Shown here piece after piece: positions 47,323-59,560 of a stretch of DNA of 64,000 nucleotides (positions within the stretch are counted from its first letter, which is position 1; every line of letters starts with the position of its first letter). The DNA is from Tretioscincus oriximinensis (lineage: Eukaryota > Chordata > Lepidosauria > Squamata > Gymnophthalmidae). The DNA is taken from the NCBI GenBank assembly GCA_022410635.1, contig JAJVDF010000299.1, positions 464,635-528,634 of the forward strand, given 5' to 3'. Below the pieces are notes generated by a model, which was not told where the DNA came from, made no database searches, and worked only from the letters and a program-made list of their open reading frames with translations. The translations under genes and the position numbers were made by a program.

Positions 47323-48360
47323 AGACAATTAAAAGAGCACATCCTAGATGAAGGGGGAAAGGTGAAGTTTAGCTTTTAATTCAGTTCTAATAGATTTGAT
47401 ATACATTATGTGTGATGGTTTGGATTAGCAGTTAATTCCTTGTAAACTTGATAGCTGATCATTCTATACTATACTTGAAGGTTCAGTATCAGAAACATGT
47501 AGGAGTAGTGGGAAAGGGAGCAAAAATGTTATTTATGTGTCAGAACTAGAGTTCTGAGATACATTTTTCATATCAAAATACACTTCAAATCCCTGTTCCA
47601 TCTGCTCATAATACTACAGTTTAGAATAGTTGATTACAATGACTAGACATGCCATTTTAGTCTTCTTTAGAAGCATTACATTATGACTGTCAAACTTGAT
47701 ATTATATAATCATAGTTGTACTGTGATATGCACCTGTGATTGTTTGACCTGGTAGAAAGATTTCACAAATTATACACTAATGAGAAGACAGACCATTGGA
47801 TGGCAGTGGACATTTTAAATAATGAAAATCTAAGTAATGGAGATTAGTAACTCCAGTCATGGTCAAGATAGATCTCAGAGTATTGGATGTTTAGGTACAT
47901 GCTTTTGAGCAGAATTTTTTTTAAAAATACACTTTTCTGATTTCTATTTATATTAATGTATAAGTATGTCTGCACGCATGGCATTTATGGCTCTTTTCCT
48001 TTATCCCAAAGCAGGGTAAAAAGTAGAACCACAAAACTAATGAGGTAAAAAAGATAGATTTTCTATAATCCATTTTCCATAGATTTCTGTACTTGTTCTT
48101 GAATCAATATGTACAAATATGTATACATTTTTGCAAAGTTAGCATATATATGTATCCCTCATTTAATAGAGGTATGTTTGTGTAAAATGCGTATATCTTG
48201 AAACAGGTGCCATAATAGAAGATTGCAAATCCAGAACACTATTTATGTTCCCACCCAACCATGTTCCAACCATATCCAAAACCCATCAAATTCTACCCAC
48301 ACACACCTAAACCTAATAGCTACAAAAAAGCATGGATTTACCTTTTCAGTCTAGATAAGC
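47323..48360. other. Unique intron sequence, nothing recognised
   Basis: AT-rich, no repeat landmark between two SINE copies. Confidence 0.45.
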
Positions 48361-48815
48361 AGGCATGGATAGCTCAGTTGCTAAGGAATCCGTCTCTCAG
48401 CTGGGAGATCGGGTTTCGAAGCCCAGTGTGGGATGTGGGGAGGGATGAGCACCTTCCACTAGCCTGGATGTGAGCCTTTGGGCAAAATACCCTTGTAAGC
48501 TGCTTTGAGTCCCTTTGAAAGGTGAGAAAAGTGGGCTATAAGAACCTAGCTCCTCCTCCTCCTCCTCCTCNNNNNNNNNNNNNNNNNNNNNNNNNNNNNN
48601 NNNNNNNNNNNNNNNNNNNNNNNNNNNNNNNNNNNNNNNNNNNNNNNNNNNNNNNNNNNNNNNNNNNNNNNNNNNNNNNNNNNNNNNNNNNNNNNNNNNN
48701 NNNNNNNNNNNNNNNNNNNNNNNNNNNNNNNNNNNNNNNNNNNNNNNNNNNNNNNNNNNNNNNNNNNNNNNNNNNNNNNNCTTCTTCTTCTTCTTCTTCT
48801 TCTTCTTCTTCTTCA
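48361..48815 (+). mobile_element. tRNA-SINE (family A) with internal deletion; tail contains the gap
   Basis: The head gcaggcatggatagctcagt and gatcgggtttcgaagcccag are well preserved. About 120 bp of the middle are missing compared with the copy at 440-775. The 3' end gtgggctataagaacctagc runs into (CTC)n, then 210 N, then (CTT)n to 48814. Confidence 0.8.
48571..48780. other. Assembly gap, 210 N
   Basis: An unbroken run of N flanked by (CTC)n on the left and (CTT)n on the right. The missing sequence is therefore probably more of the same pyrimidine microsatellite. The true length is unknown. Confidence 0.95.
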
Positions 48816-50100
48816 AATCACTATCTGTCCATGTAAGCAGTGTTATTTGGCAACCTTATTTCCAGTTTGTTGTGAACTTTGCAGAAATGCATTGTTATCC
48901 ATTCGTGCATTTGAACAGAACTGGAGGGAAGCAATTAGAAGAGTCTTTAAAAATATTGCGTAAAAAAATGAAAGGAGTTTTTTTCCAGTTTATATCATTG
49001 ATTAAGATGTGAATGTCTCAAATCCAATTTTCAATGAAGAAATTATCCCAATGCCAGTAGCTTCTATGTATTTTGAACCAATAGTAATCAGTAATTAGCA
49101 GCCACATATTCCCCTTGATTCCTCATAGTTTCATAGCTTGCGTGGCAGAATGTATCAATGGACTCCCATGAAGATCATTAGCTTCAATGTGGCTGACCTA
49201 ATGGTAACTCATTTAGAGGGACAAATCACCCCACGGTGCTTTAGCCATCAAAAGATGAATATGTATGTCAGAATCANTTCCCAGGGAAAATAAAAGTGAA
49301 GTTAACTCAGCAGCTTCATTCGGTGTGATAAACAGTCATTGATTGCACCATTCGTGAAAAACCAGCAGAAGATCCTATCAATAATAATAATAACACAGAA
49401 GGGAAGTTTTTTTTTCCCTTTTTCCATTGGTGGCAGACAACTATTTTAAAAAATGCCGGGGATTTAAAGATGATAAGCTGTAAGTTATCCAGCTGAGTGG
49501 AGCTTTAGTGCTTTATGCTGTTATTGACTGTTCACCTAAATGATGACTTACATAGACGAGTAAAGATGAGTTTTATAACTTCGTCTCGAAATTCACTAAT
49601 CCTGTAATGTATAATGCAATTCGAGCCTAGGATTTTAATGCACATATTGGCAACCAGCACCCTTCAGAGCGTCTGGGCCATAGATCTTTCTGGCACAAGG
49701 ACTTCACTAGCTGGTTGCTTTTTCTTGCCTTCCAATGGACTCTGCTTCAAAAAAAGATTTACTTAGAGTGCAGGTGTTGCAGACTCAGCTTCTGGTTCCT
49801 TGTTAGGGAAGAAATTTAATTCATAGTAACTCTGCGCAACAGTTGCATTGCCTGGCATTGGACAGAGAATCATACAGTGAGGAAAAGCCACACGAGTAAC
49901 TAAGCCTCGTCTGGGAGTTTAATTGCTTTCCTAATTGCTGTGATTGGTAAAAGTTCATTAACTTTTCACTCCTAACTCTTCATGCCTAATAACGTTACGG
50001 ATTTTACTGTTGTGTTGCAGGAGGGCAGGGAGGGGATTATTCCAGTAGCTCTCTGAGAATTCAAATTAATTCCCCATGTATAGAGACACACATACAATCC
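48816..50100. other. Unique intron sequence, nothing recognised
   Basis: A complex, non-repetitive stretch. Possibly conserved non-coding sequence, but this cannot be judged without an alignment. Confidence 0.4.
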
Positions 50101-50511
50101 TTCACCAGAGCCTATGACAATGTTTAATATTCCAGATTATGAAATCATCAACCTCTTTTAGATAGTGCGTTGAGAAATTAGCTTCAAAGCGTAGACCTAG
50201 CTCCATTAAAAGGAAAAATTGAGATGGTCTAGGCTTTCTGACAGTGAGAGTGATCAACCAATGGAGTAGACTGCCACAGGAGGTAGTGAATTCTCCTTTG
50301 CTGAAAGTTTTCAAACAGAAACTGGATAGCCAAAATTTCCCTAATCCTTCAAGGCAGTGTTACTATTTTTAATTTTTCTATAATCTTCCCTGAGACCTTC
50401 CCTGAGACCTCTCTCTCTCTGGGATTGTTTGGTGAATGTTGCATTGAACAGGAGGTTGGACACAACGATCCTGAAGAGCCCTTTCAGTTCTAGGATTCTG
50501 TTCTCTAGATA
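50101..50511 (+). mobile_element. CR1 LINE 3' fragment, decayed
   Basis: The coding remnant reads like VRVINQWSRLPQEVVNSP...KVFKQKLDS over 50220-50330, with frameshifts. A CR1 3' UTR follows (gcattgaacaggaggttgga...ttctaggattctgttct). The octamer tail is eroded to a single unit. A 13-bp tandem duplication (ccctgagaccttc) lies near 50388-50413. Confidence 0.8.
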
Positions 50512-50654
50512 GTGGTGTCACGATTACTGTTCGTTGGGAATAAAAANATATATATATATTGTGGAGCATCAGATTTGGAAGAAGATGGAGAAAATGACAG
50601 TTCGAATTTAGACCACCCATAGTGCAGCAGCAGCAGCAGCAGCACCAGAAAAAA

Positions 50655-51378
50655 AAGCAAATTTAGTGTTAGGGATAATAAGGAAAGGAATCGAAAGCAA
50701 GTCAGAAAGTGTTGTTTTGCCTCTATCAATCTGTGGTGAGGTCACACTTGGAATACTGTATATAATTCTGGTCATCACATCTCAAAAAAGATATTGTAGA
50801 ACTACAGAAGGTACAGGAAAGAGCAACAAAAATGATCAAGGAGCGGGAGCACCTCCTTTATGAAGTCCGGTGGCAACATCTGGGCCTCTTCATTCTTGAA
50901 AGACAATGTTCAAGAGGAAATCTGATTGAAATGTATAAAATCATGCATGGGACGGATAAGGTGAACAGAGAAAAAACATTCCCTATCAAACAGCACAAAG
51001 ACCGGGGTCATTCCTTGAAACTGATACACAGAAGTGNGACTTCAGACAAAGGAAATTATTTTTTTTCACCCAGAGGNTCATTGGCTTTTGGAATTTACTT
51101 CCAGAAGAGTTGGAGGTAGCTAAAAGCCCAGCTAGCTTTAAGAGACACTAAAGCTATAAACAGCTACTAGAATGGATATCTTAGATGCTGCTTCCGGGAT
51201 AGAACAACAGGCAGGATTACTGAAATACCATTTGCAGGCAGCTGGGAACAGGTAAAGATTTTGCCTTCTTCTGTTTCAGACTGACCAATTGGTGAGCAAC
51301 TGTGCGAGACAGAATGCTGGACTTTATGGNCTCTGAGCCTGTTCAGCAGAACTCCTTTTATGTTCTTGTGTTCTTACG
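50655..51378 (+). mobile_element. CR1/L3-type LINE 3' fragment
   Basis: Translated blocks resemble the end of a CR1-clade ORF2: ...RSHLEYCIQFW-like (frameshifted) at about 50735-50780, the LGLFILERQCSRGNLIEMYK block at about 50875-50940, then KDRGHSLKL. The 3' UTR follows, with cagaatgctggactttatgg and a final ttatgttcttgtgttctta. Frameshifts show it is dead. It lies in tandem with the 50101-50511 fragment and may derive from a different subfamily. Confidence 0.8.
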
Positions 51379-53028
51379 TTGGTTTAGATAAATCACTGGA
51401 ACTTCTGCCAACATAACATTATAGAATTACTGTGACAGAAAAATTGTTTTCACTGTTTTAGTTATTAATCTAATTGCGACACTCAATCTTTAGTGTATAT
51501 TTTGTATGTATATATTTTGTAACTTCTGCATATTTTGCCTTATATTTGGAAATAATAAATTCAGCCCAGCATTTGTGTTCATTGACTCTTTATGACTTAG
51601 CAGGACTACTAGGTTCTTTGCATTAGGAAAAAGAAATGTTGGAAAAGATCCCAGGTTTTAATAGTCCCAATTTATTACAGCCATTGAACCTTGATCAGAT
51701 CACAGATTGGATGAGATCCCAGTTTTTTAACATGTCCCAATTTACTGCTGCCTCAAAACCCTGATAAGAATACATATTTGATTAAAGCACTGGGCTTCTT
51801 TTAAAAAAAANAAGAAGAAGAACAGTTAATTACTTCTAGATTCTTATTAGATCATAGCAGCTTAGTTATGGTATATATAATTTATGAGGGAAAATACTGG
51901 ATAATGTTATGAAAGTCAAGGTTATCATTATACTTTATGCTGACCATATGAATTTACCAGATTTTTTTAGTTTCTAAAGAAGTAATGACAGCCGTGGACA
52001 AAGGCCCATTTAATTGTTTTGAGATGACTTTTTGTTATATAGGTTCCTTCTATATTAATCAGAACAGCACCATCAGCTCAATTGACTACTAATAAACCGG
52101 CAGATCAGTGAAGAGAATCAAGTGCCTTTAATTCNGTGGATCAAGGCATAGTAGTTAGTGTAAACTGGTTGTTTCAAGTCTGACTATAGTATTATTGAGG
52201 TCTCCCAGNACCAAGAAGTTACATCTGTCAAATATTACATCTTTTGTGTGGCTGTAATATCTCTGATTAAAAAGGAAGACTTGTTACGGGCTAGTAAAAA
52301 GGATTGGGGGATTTTCTTCCCCTAGCTTTATCCCTTCTATATTAAATCCCAAATGTATAATATTCACAAGCACTCTAGTCTAAACTAAAAGGTACTCTTC
52401 TTTCCATCATCTGTAAATTCTGCTTCTATTTGATCAGGGATACAAACCTAGGAAATGCTTGTCAGGTCTAGGATAATGGTGCTTTTGCTTGAATTGAATT
52501 TCAGCTGATGTTTGCAATATATCACTTTTTGCATTGATCCTTCGCTTGTCAGATGTCTTCCTTCATAATAGTCTTGCTGGTCTTCTTTTGAAAATAAATA
52601 ATCAGGATTTATATTAAATGTAGATTAGCAGGGAACCAAACTTTGTAAATTTTTCTGTCATAACACCTTGGAGAAAACAAGAGTAACTTAAAGCTGCTAA
52701 TACTTCTTAAAACACTTATTTGTACATGTGTGTTACCTGATTCCCATTATTTAATTTAGTAAACAGTATTTCTGTATTATGGAGGAACAAAAGACTCGAC
52801 TGGGAATAGGTGTTTAAACAAAATTGCAAATTCATAAGTGCATTGCCTTCAATGTACTATTAATTGCAGTGGGGGTTTTTTTCTAATAAGAAGTCACACT
52901 TTTCTATTTAAGGTGCCAGCTAAGCCANTGACCTTATTGCATCCAGGTTACAAAGTATAAAAGACATCTACCAAAAACTGTGCAATGTATAAAGTCCCAC
53001 AAAATAAAGGCTGCCTTCTTTCAGCAAT
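51379..53028. other. Unique intron sequence
   Basis: A short GAA run at 51812-51823 may be a SINE tail relic. Confidence 0.45.
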
Positions 53029-53350
53029 GGTTTATTTATTTATTTATTTTAAACCTATTATATCCTATGCCCGAAGGTCTTAGGGCAGTTAAGAGTAAAA
53101 GCAAAAGTTTAAAAATATTTTTAAAAAACAAACCCTGAAAGTGAGAAAGAAAAAGCTAGCTCTTTAATCAAAGACTAGGTTTAACAGATGTATCTTCAAA
53201 GGTTTTCTGAATGAATACANTGTTGGAGACTGATACACCTTGAGGGGGAGACTGTTCCATAATCTGGGAGCAACCAGGAGAAGGCCCTGACCTGGGTTCC
53301 CATTCCCTTTGCTGCTGAAAGGCATGGTACAAATATATTTAGTGTCCATC
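53029..53350 (-). mobile_element. L2 LINE 3' end
   Basis: Minus-strand translation contains VAPRLWNSLPLKV and FRKPLKIHLLNLVFD, the L2 ORF2 C-terminus. A (TAAA)n-type tail is visible as tttatttatttattt at 53031-53050. Confidence 0.85.
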
Positions 53351-53734
53351 CTCCCTGCTTCCTTGTGATAAAGTAGTCAAGCATCAACGAAAGATATTCA
53401 AATGAGGGGCTGATTTACTTAGTCTGGAAAATAATCCATGTGATTAGCAGAAATGGAGCTTCTACACTGCTTCACCATTCATCANTCACTTCAAAATAAG
53501 TCTTAAACATATAAACTTGCCTTGAATGGNTTACACATCTCTGATTTAAGCAATCCATCCAAACACTCTTGTGTATTCTATATCCTACATCCCTGAGGCC
53601 ACTTGTTGTGAGTGAGTGAAAAAATATTTTTCCACTCAATCATTGCAAAGGGGGTAGTCAGGCATATAGAATACAGAAAGTCTAGAATGCAGTGTTTGTT
53701 TCCTACTCCTGTGCTGAAAGAGGAAGACTTAAAA

Positions 53735-53962
53735 TAGAACCTTCTCAATGGTGGCCCCCAAACCATGGAATAGTCTTTTTCCTCAGTTGCATCAGACATC
53801 TTCACTATTCAGAAAATCACCAAAGATTTATATTTGTCTGTATGAAGACATAGTCTTCCTTCCTCAGGTTCAGGCCTTCTCACTGTTTTTAGTATGTCTA
53901 CTTTGTACCATGCTTTTATTGTTACTAACACTATAAGTCAGGGTGAAAGTATAAATAAATAG
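53735..53962 (+). mobile_element. L2 LINE 3' end, decayed
   Basis: Translation RTFSMVAPKPWNSLFPQL-like, then FRKSPKIYI, ending in gaaagtataaataaatagt. It is the same C-terminal block as at 53029-53350 but on the opposite strand. Confidence 0.75.
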
Positions 53963-53984
53963 TACAAAAATAGGTCTTCTTCAA

Positions 53985-54115
53985 AGAAATGGCTGTGTTA
54001 GTCATTGTTCAAACAGTCCAACAAATGTGGTTTATCTATAGTACTTGGGAGACTAACAAGAGGAAGGTTGTGGCAGGAGCTTTTGTAGACAAGTTTATTT
54101 TTCAGGCGCATCTTG
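53985..54115. mobile_element. Fragment of the 'CGAAAGCT/TTAGTCTC' repeat
   Basis: aatggctgtgttagtcattg, acttgggagactaacaagag and gcaggagcttttgtagacaa correspond to the left arm at 56075-56172. Confidence 0.5.
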
Positions 54116-55054
54116 TTCATCTCTTAAATGNTAAATAGCTTCATGTTTCTCCATTGAATCTTTGCATGTCTCTTTAAGCTTCAGATATGCTTCTCTGTCC
54201 TCTGATTGACTCTAGACTAATTGGTTTCTAAATTATTTCAGGGCATTGCTGTCAAAATCCACCCCCACATTCCATTTCATCTCCTGTCCCAATTCCAGTG
54301 GGACCAATTTTGTAGACCATGAAAACTGGTAGTTGAAACTATTTAAGTTACTAGGATTGTGGCATCCCCAAAAATACATTGTGAGTTGGCAGCCTGCCAT
54401 TTTATGCTCTTTTTATTTATTTATTTTATGTGCGTGTGTGTGTGTTGTTTTTACNTTAATCTAAATGTATGGGTTGCTAACATTTCTAAACTCATTTCTT
54501 TGCCTGGTTGATTTAAGCATGCAACTATTGACTTTTTTATTCCAATTTTTAACCACACACATCTTCAACATACAATGTGTTGCAGTGCATTTCATTAATA
54601 AGCCTGGCAAAACAAATGAAGGTAAAATGTAAGGAAAAATAGGACCGAATTTCACTAAATCATAACCCAAGGATCTTAACAATGAAGCTATGATGATTAA
54701 CACTAAGTATCAGGCAAATCCAAATGNCAGTATTGCTTCTAAGCTTAACATTTTTCTCTAGAAGACAATGCTTAGGTGTGTTATTTGCAGCTTGTGTGAT
54801 CACGAGAAAGTCCTTTAAAAAACTCTCTTCCGCCTCAAAGACAGAAAAACAGCATAGTGGATTTAAGTCTGCTTTTTCTCTTTGATGGAAAAGTACTTCA
54901 GAAGACTTAGAATCTATTTTTATATGTCAGTTTATGTGAAAACTAGATACAGAGTCAGGAGATTATAAGCATTTTCTTTGGGGAAGGGGAGGTTTTAAAT
55001 ACAGCAGGTAATTATGAATATAGCATTCATATATGTTTCTTTTGTCCGGGCAAA
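54116..55054. other. Unique intron sequence
   Basis: A short (GT)n lies near 54430. Nothing else recognised. Confidence 0.45.
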
Positions 55055-55352
55055 AGGAAAGTCAGTCGCTAAGGAATCTGTCTCTCATCTGGGAGATTGG
55101 ATTCGAAGCCCTGTGTGGGATGTGGGGAGGGGATGAGCACCTTCCACTAGCCTGTAGCTCTAGCCANCNCAGCTATTCGAAAGCAAGAATTGCAAGAAAT
55201 TTCAACTGACAGCAAGTAGATACATGGGAACCACCATAGCCTGGTAGGGAAGATAGAATGTCAGCCTTCGGGCAAAACACCCTAGTTGTTTTGAGTCCCT
55301 TTGAATGGTGAGAAAAGCAGAGTTTAAGAACCAGTTCTTCTTCTTTTCTAAA
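55055..55352 (+). mobile_element. tRNA-SINE (family A), near full length
   Basis: Runs from a damaged head (gtcagtcgctaaggaatctg, ttggattcgaagccctgtgt) through the complete body. The end is agagtttaagaaccagttct and a short TTC tail. Confidence 0.8.
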
Positions 55353-55417
55353 TATTTAAACATTTGCATTTGTATTCTTTAATTATTTGGTATTAAAATG
55401 TAGATTTTGATGTTCTT

Positions 55418-55465
55418 TGCCCTTCATTTTGCTACACCAGGTGCCCTTCATTTTGCTACACATCT
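55418..55465. repeat. 24-bp tandem duplication
   Basis: tgcccttcattttgctacac occurs at 55418-55437 and 55442-55461. Confidence 0.85.
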
Positions 55466-56030
55466 TCAATTCAAATTCGTTTATGTACTACGTTGACATC
55501 GATGACATACCTATCTTTCAATTCTTCTACCCTATTATTGCTATATAATGCTGCCTCATCATAGGATGCATTAATACTTTTTTAATGTTATAATGGAGTA
55601 ATTCTGGGGAATTTGCTGCACATAATCGCAGGGACCCAGCTGTGCCAAAAAGTGTTGTCGTTTGTGTTTTTTCTAGTTAGTACTTTTATGCAGCTTTCAC
55701 AATGCAATGCCCAGCTTTAACACTATGATGCACCATTTAAGCATTGCAGGTGAGAACTTCAGAGACCAACTTTCTGACTCTGTATTTGCCCATCTGCAAC
55801 AAGATTTATATTTATATATATATATCAGCTATGGTCATTAAATACACACATACGTGTGGCAGTGTCTCAGATTTGTGTTACATGGCTATGGTTCAGAAAC
55901 TCAAACTGGCATAGGGGTATTTTCTAAAATGCTCCTCTTCCTTTATCAGTTACATTGGGTCAGTATTTATTTCTGTACATAACTTAATATTGAACTGAAG
56001 TAACATATGTGGCCGGAAGGAAGAGGAGGA

Positions 56031-56090
56031 TTTTAAAAGTCCATTTCAGAGAAATAGCTGTTTTTAAAGTCCATTTCAGAGAAATAGCTG
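56031..56090. repeat. 30-bp tandem duplication
   Basis: Two units of ttt(t/a)aaagtccatttcaga followed by gaaatagctg, at 56031-56060 and 56061-56090. They sit at the left edge of the inverted-repeat element at 56096. Confidence 0.85.
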
Positions 56091-56095
56091 TGTTA

Positions 56096-56515
56096 GTCTT
56101 AGTTCAGAAAGTGGATCATATACTTTGAGATTAAAAAGAGAAAGGTGGACAGCATGAGCTTTTGTAGACATTCTCCATTGATAGAGAATGGTTTCCTGGC
56201 ACAGCGTACATATTATAACACCAGTTACCTTCCCAGCCTCTTGAGGACACTCTTGTATTGACTTTCTCATCACCTTTCTGCACATGTTTGGTTGATGCAC
56301 TTTTACCTAATTGAACCTCTTTCCTTTAGCACTTCACTTAAGTTTAACTTCTGCACTTTAGCTGTTTTTTACCTAGTTAACCCCCTAAACCACATTTGTC
56401 CTTTGTGATCTCCTACATTCAGTTTCTTATCAAGTCTGTTCCTGATATCTGAAGAACAAAACATGTCTACGAAAGCTCATACTGCCCACCTTTCTCTTGT
56501 TAGTCTCCAAGTGCT
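56096..56515. mobile_element. Inverted-repeat element, about 420 bp
   Basis: The left arm (56119-56172: actttgagattaaaaagaga, aaggtggacagcatgagctt, ttgtagac) is mirrored on the other strand by the right arm (56450-56512: gtctacgaaagctcatactg, cccacctttctcttgttagt, ctccaagtgc). The motif with 'ACGAAAGCT' and 'TTAGTCTC' is a common reptile interspersed repeat. Related fragments lie at 335-420, 4430-4590, 53985-54115 and 58100-58190. Confidence 0.6.
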
Positions 56516-58097
56516 ACAAGCTAGTTAGTTTTAAAATATTATAAAGAACAATATTTATATCTATAGATAGATAGATTCAGACAAAAAACACACACACATA
56601 TGTATGGTGTCTGTGCATTTAATGTATTTCTATTGTAAGCCATTCAGTGAACATTTTGTTACTGGGATCCTATACACATTGACTGAATGAATGCAAGGCT
56701 ATTTTTGCAAAAATTTGCATGCAATTTTCTACCGTCAAATTTGGGATTTAGAAAGATAACGTTTGCATAGATTTCAGTGTTGAATAAAATATTCAGGCAA
56801 ATGTTCAATAAAAAGGAAGCAAATAGATACAAATTTATCCAAATTCTTTATAAAGCCATGTATCACTTTGCCTTGAGATGCTTAATGCTTCCTTAATGCG
56901 TTTGATAACCAAATTATAGCCACCCTGGTGGTTTTATTGTTCATATAGCAGGCTTTTATAATGAGTGTAATGGGTGCCTGCTTGTGTAATAGTCAGCCTT
57001 CACATTCTTCATCATGTCCTAAATAGAGTACGCCAGAAAGGAGACGGCAAGGAAGAAAACTGAATAGGGGGAAGCGCTGGTGAATATTCACCCTAAACAG
57101 CAAGGGTCCAGGAAACAGCCTTTCATCTTTGAACTAAAGTACACTAAAGAAACTAATAGCTACTCTCCAGACATTTAACTACTCCAAGACCTCTAGGTTT
57201 ACTAGCTACTAGTCAGGCAAGAGCACTAAGGAAACAAAGGAGAAGAGAAAGACAACATATAAAGAATCTAGGACAAAGTGAGAAATAGAATTGACATTTA
57301 CTAAAGACAGAAAACCTGGAATGCGAATAAATATAAATAAACGAAATGAATTGTGGCAGAAATATTCAATTTAAACTGATTAGCTTGCAGAGTAGGATAA
57401 GAGGGAAATCTTACTTGCTATTCTTCTGAAGTAAAGACAGTAAGTGCCCACATTCATGTTCACCTTGGCAATTTGGTAGCCCAGAATAAGTACATTTAAA
57501 AATCAAAATATGAATAAAGAGGAAAGGGTAGAGGAAAGCAAGAATATAATACAGTAGGCCAAAACATGCCTCAAGGTTATTCCAGTGTTGTAACTCAACA
57601 ATCAAATGAAATGTAAACTGGATAAATGAGAGATCATTGATGAAATTGTATGGATTTTCTACAGGGAAGTGAGAAATAAACCAGAAATATTAATGTACTT
57701 AGAATGCCCCTGTCAAGCAGATGGAGCATTGATTAAAAAGAAAAAGAAATCCCATTGTATAATATTGGTTAGCCAGCTACAACAAAAAGCTGAAGGCATT
57801 GTTTTCAAGGGTATAGCCTACAGCGATGGAAACAGTTGTAGCCAGGATATAAAGAACAAATTGAAGAAACTGATTTTGCCTTGTTTTGTTCTGTTTGGAA
57901 GGAACAACAGAATGGAAGAAAAAAAACACAAAACCCGTGATGACCTGATTCCAGCTTTTGTTGCGTGTAAAGTACCAATATTGACAGCAATACAAATTAT
58001 TGTGTCTGTCAAAACAGAATAAGGTCATTTTTAAGCTGTTGTAGTTGTGATTTCCTTTGATTCAACGCTGCTGTGGATATGTTCTCTGTTGATAAAA
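56516..58097. other. Unique intron sequence
   Basis: A short (CA)n near 56590. A 117-residue frame at 57669-58022 has no recognisable family or splice context. Confidence 0.45.
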
Positions 58098-58195
58098 ATT
58101 ATGCAATGGGCCTAGTAGCACTTAGAAACTAACAGTAGAAAAGGAGGTAGCATTGGCTTTAGCTTTCGTAGATCCTTTTACTTCTTCAGATTCTA
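58098..58195. mobile_element. Fragment of the 'CGAAAGCT/TTAGTCTC' repeat
   Basis: tagtagcacttagaaactaa and ctttagctttcgtagatcct followed by a cttcttcagattct end. Confidence 0.45.
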
Positions 58196-59167
58196 AGGGA
58201 CCAATTTAAATTTTCAGGCTCTCAGGGCCCTGTTTTTTTCATCTGCCCTGGGACCCCCAAGAGTATCTACACCACTGTAGCAAATGTGATAGACCACATT
58301 AATCTAGTCTACATGCAGGCTGGACTTGAAAGAACATGCACATAACTGCATTATTCTCTCTGGATTTATGGAATCATCTTGCAAATAGGACTAGAGGTGA
58401 GTCAGAAATGTCCTGACCTCTGGACCTGTAGTGGCCAAATCTTTGAGCAGGAAACATAAGCATTTAGAAAACCATATTAATGGACTGCCTTATAAAATCT
58501 TTAAGAAAACCAGATTATTTCTAGACATAACTCCAAAGTGGGGTGTGTAAAATATTCAGCTTTCTGCACAGTGCTTTCTTTTCAAAGCATTCCATGTATA
58601 AAAGAAGAGAAGAAGAGAATATCAGCTAAATTTCCTCTTCTCCCTGTCCATTCCTTATTGATGTTTTTACCTTTATTTGCCATGGAAATCAAGCTTGCTC
58701 ATTGCCATGCAGAAGATATTCCCTGATTGTGGGTCCCATGAACTGCACTCTCATAGGAAGGATCGTTTGTTGACAAAGATGGATCAGATTTTAACTTCCG
58801 TATATCCAGCCATGTGTTTGTTCCATCAGGACATTGTATGGCCAGTTCAGCCTCCGTCTCACCCTCCTGCCTATGTATTCCTCCTTTCATCTTCCTTTGA
58901 GGAACCCTTGGAGAATTAAGCCTCTTGCATTTGTTTAACTCTATTCACTAATTACTTGTGTGCTGGGGATGGGTACATTACAGAAATAAAAGGCAATCCT
59001 TGCCCTTTAGTTTTTTGTATCTGTGATAACCTCAAAGACTTGGTTTAATCCTTTTTTTGTTTATTTACTGCTTTCCCAACTTTCTGGGGATTTCTTGCAT
59101 CTGAAGTGCCTCAGCCTGTCTGCTTTAGAGTTCTGTTTTGTGTGTGTGCTTAATTAACAATAGTAAG
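58196..59167. other. Unique intron sequence, nothing recognised
   Basis: No repeat or exon signature. Confidence 0.45.
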
Positions 59168-59362
59168 CATTCTGGGAATTACTGTAGCTCAGTGATAGAG
59201 CAAAGTGGCTTGAAAGGAGAAGGTCATAGATCCAGTTCCCATCCACTCCCCAGAAGCAGTAACAAACCACTTCTATATTTCTGCCAAGAGGACTGCAAAA
59301 TGACTCTCATAAAGTCAGCTGGGAACCCGACCTGACATTCTGGCCCTTTCCATGATGAATCT
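59168..59362 (+). mobile_element. tRNA-derived SINE, another family, decayed
   Basis: The head tgtagctcagtgatagagca is A-box like, and catagatccagttcccatcc is B-box like. The tail ctcataaagtcagctgggaa plus cccgacctgacattctgg resembles a lizard SINE tail of the type 'ATAAGTCAGCTGCGACTTGA'. It is decayed, and the family name is not certain. Confidence 0.55.
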
Positions 59363-59377
59363 TTTTGTAGGCTATAT

Positions 59378-59560
59378 CTAGGGTAACCAGAAAAAAGGGA
59401 GGTGGGAATTTACAGCTTTAATGAGTGGTAAAANAATGACATGCACACAATACTTCAGATGCTATAGGGATTATAAAATGCATCTGGTGAAATTTCATTT
59501 TTTTTTCCATAGACATTAAAATGAGAAACTCCTATCCCAATTTTTTTATAGTAACCCTAG
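59378..59560. mobile_element. MITE family 1 copy (ends CTAGGGTAACC)
   Basis: Left end ctagggtaaccagaaaaaag; right end ttatagtaaccctag is its inverse. The interior is palindromic (tttaatgagtggtaaaa on one side, the inverse of catttta on the other). About 183 bp, no coding. Confidence 0.65.

Noticed and set aside
48397..48836. Frames across the N gap on both strands
   Set aside because: They consist of unknown bases flanked by TTC/GAA repeats.
49000..50060. Possible extra PARD3B exon or conserved element
   Set aside because: Sequence looks complex and non-repetitive, but no open block with both splice sites and a family-like peptide was found. Conservation cannot be judged without alignment.
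57669..58022. 117-residue plus-strand frame
   Set aside because: No recognisable domain, no splice-consistent exon limits fitting PARD3B, and three overlapping frames on the other strand.
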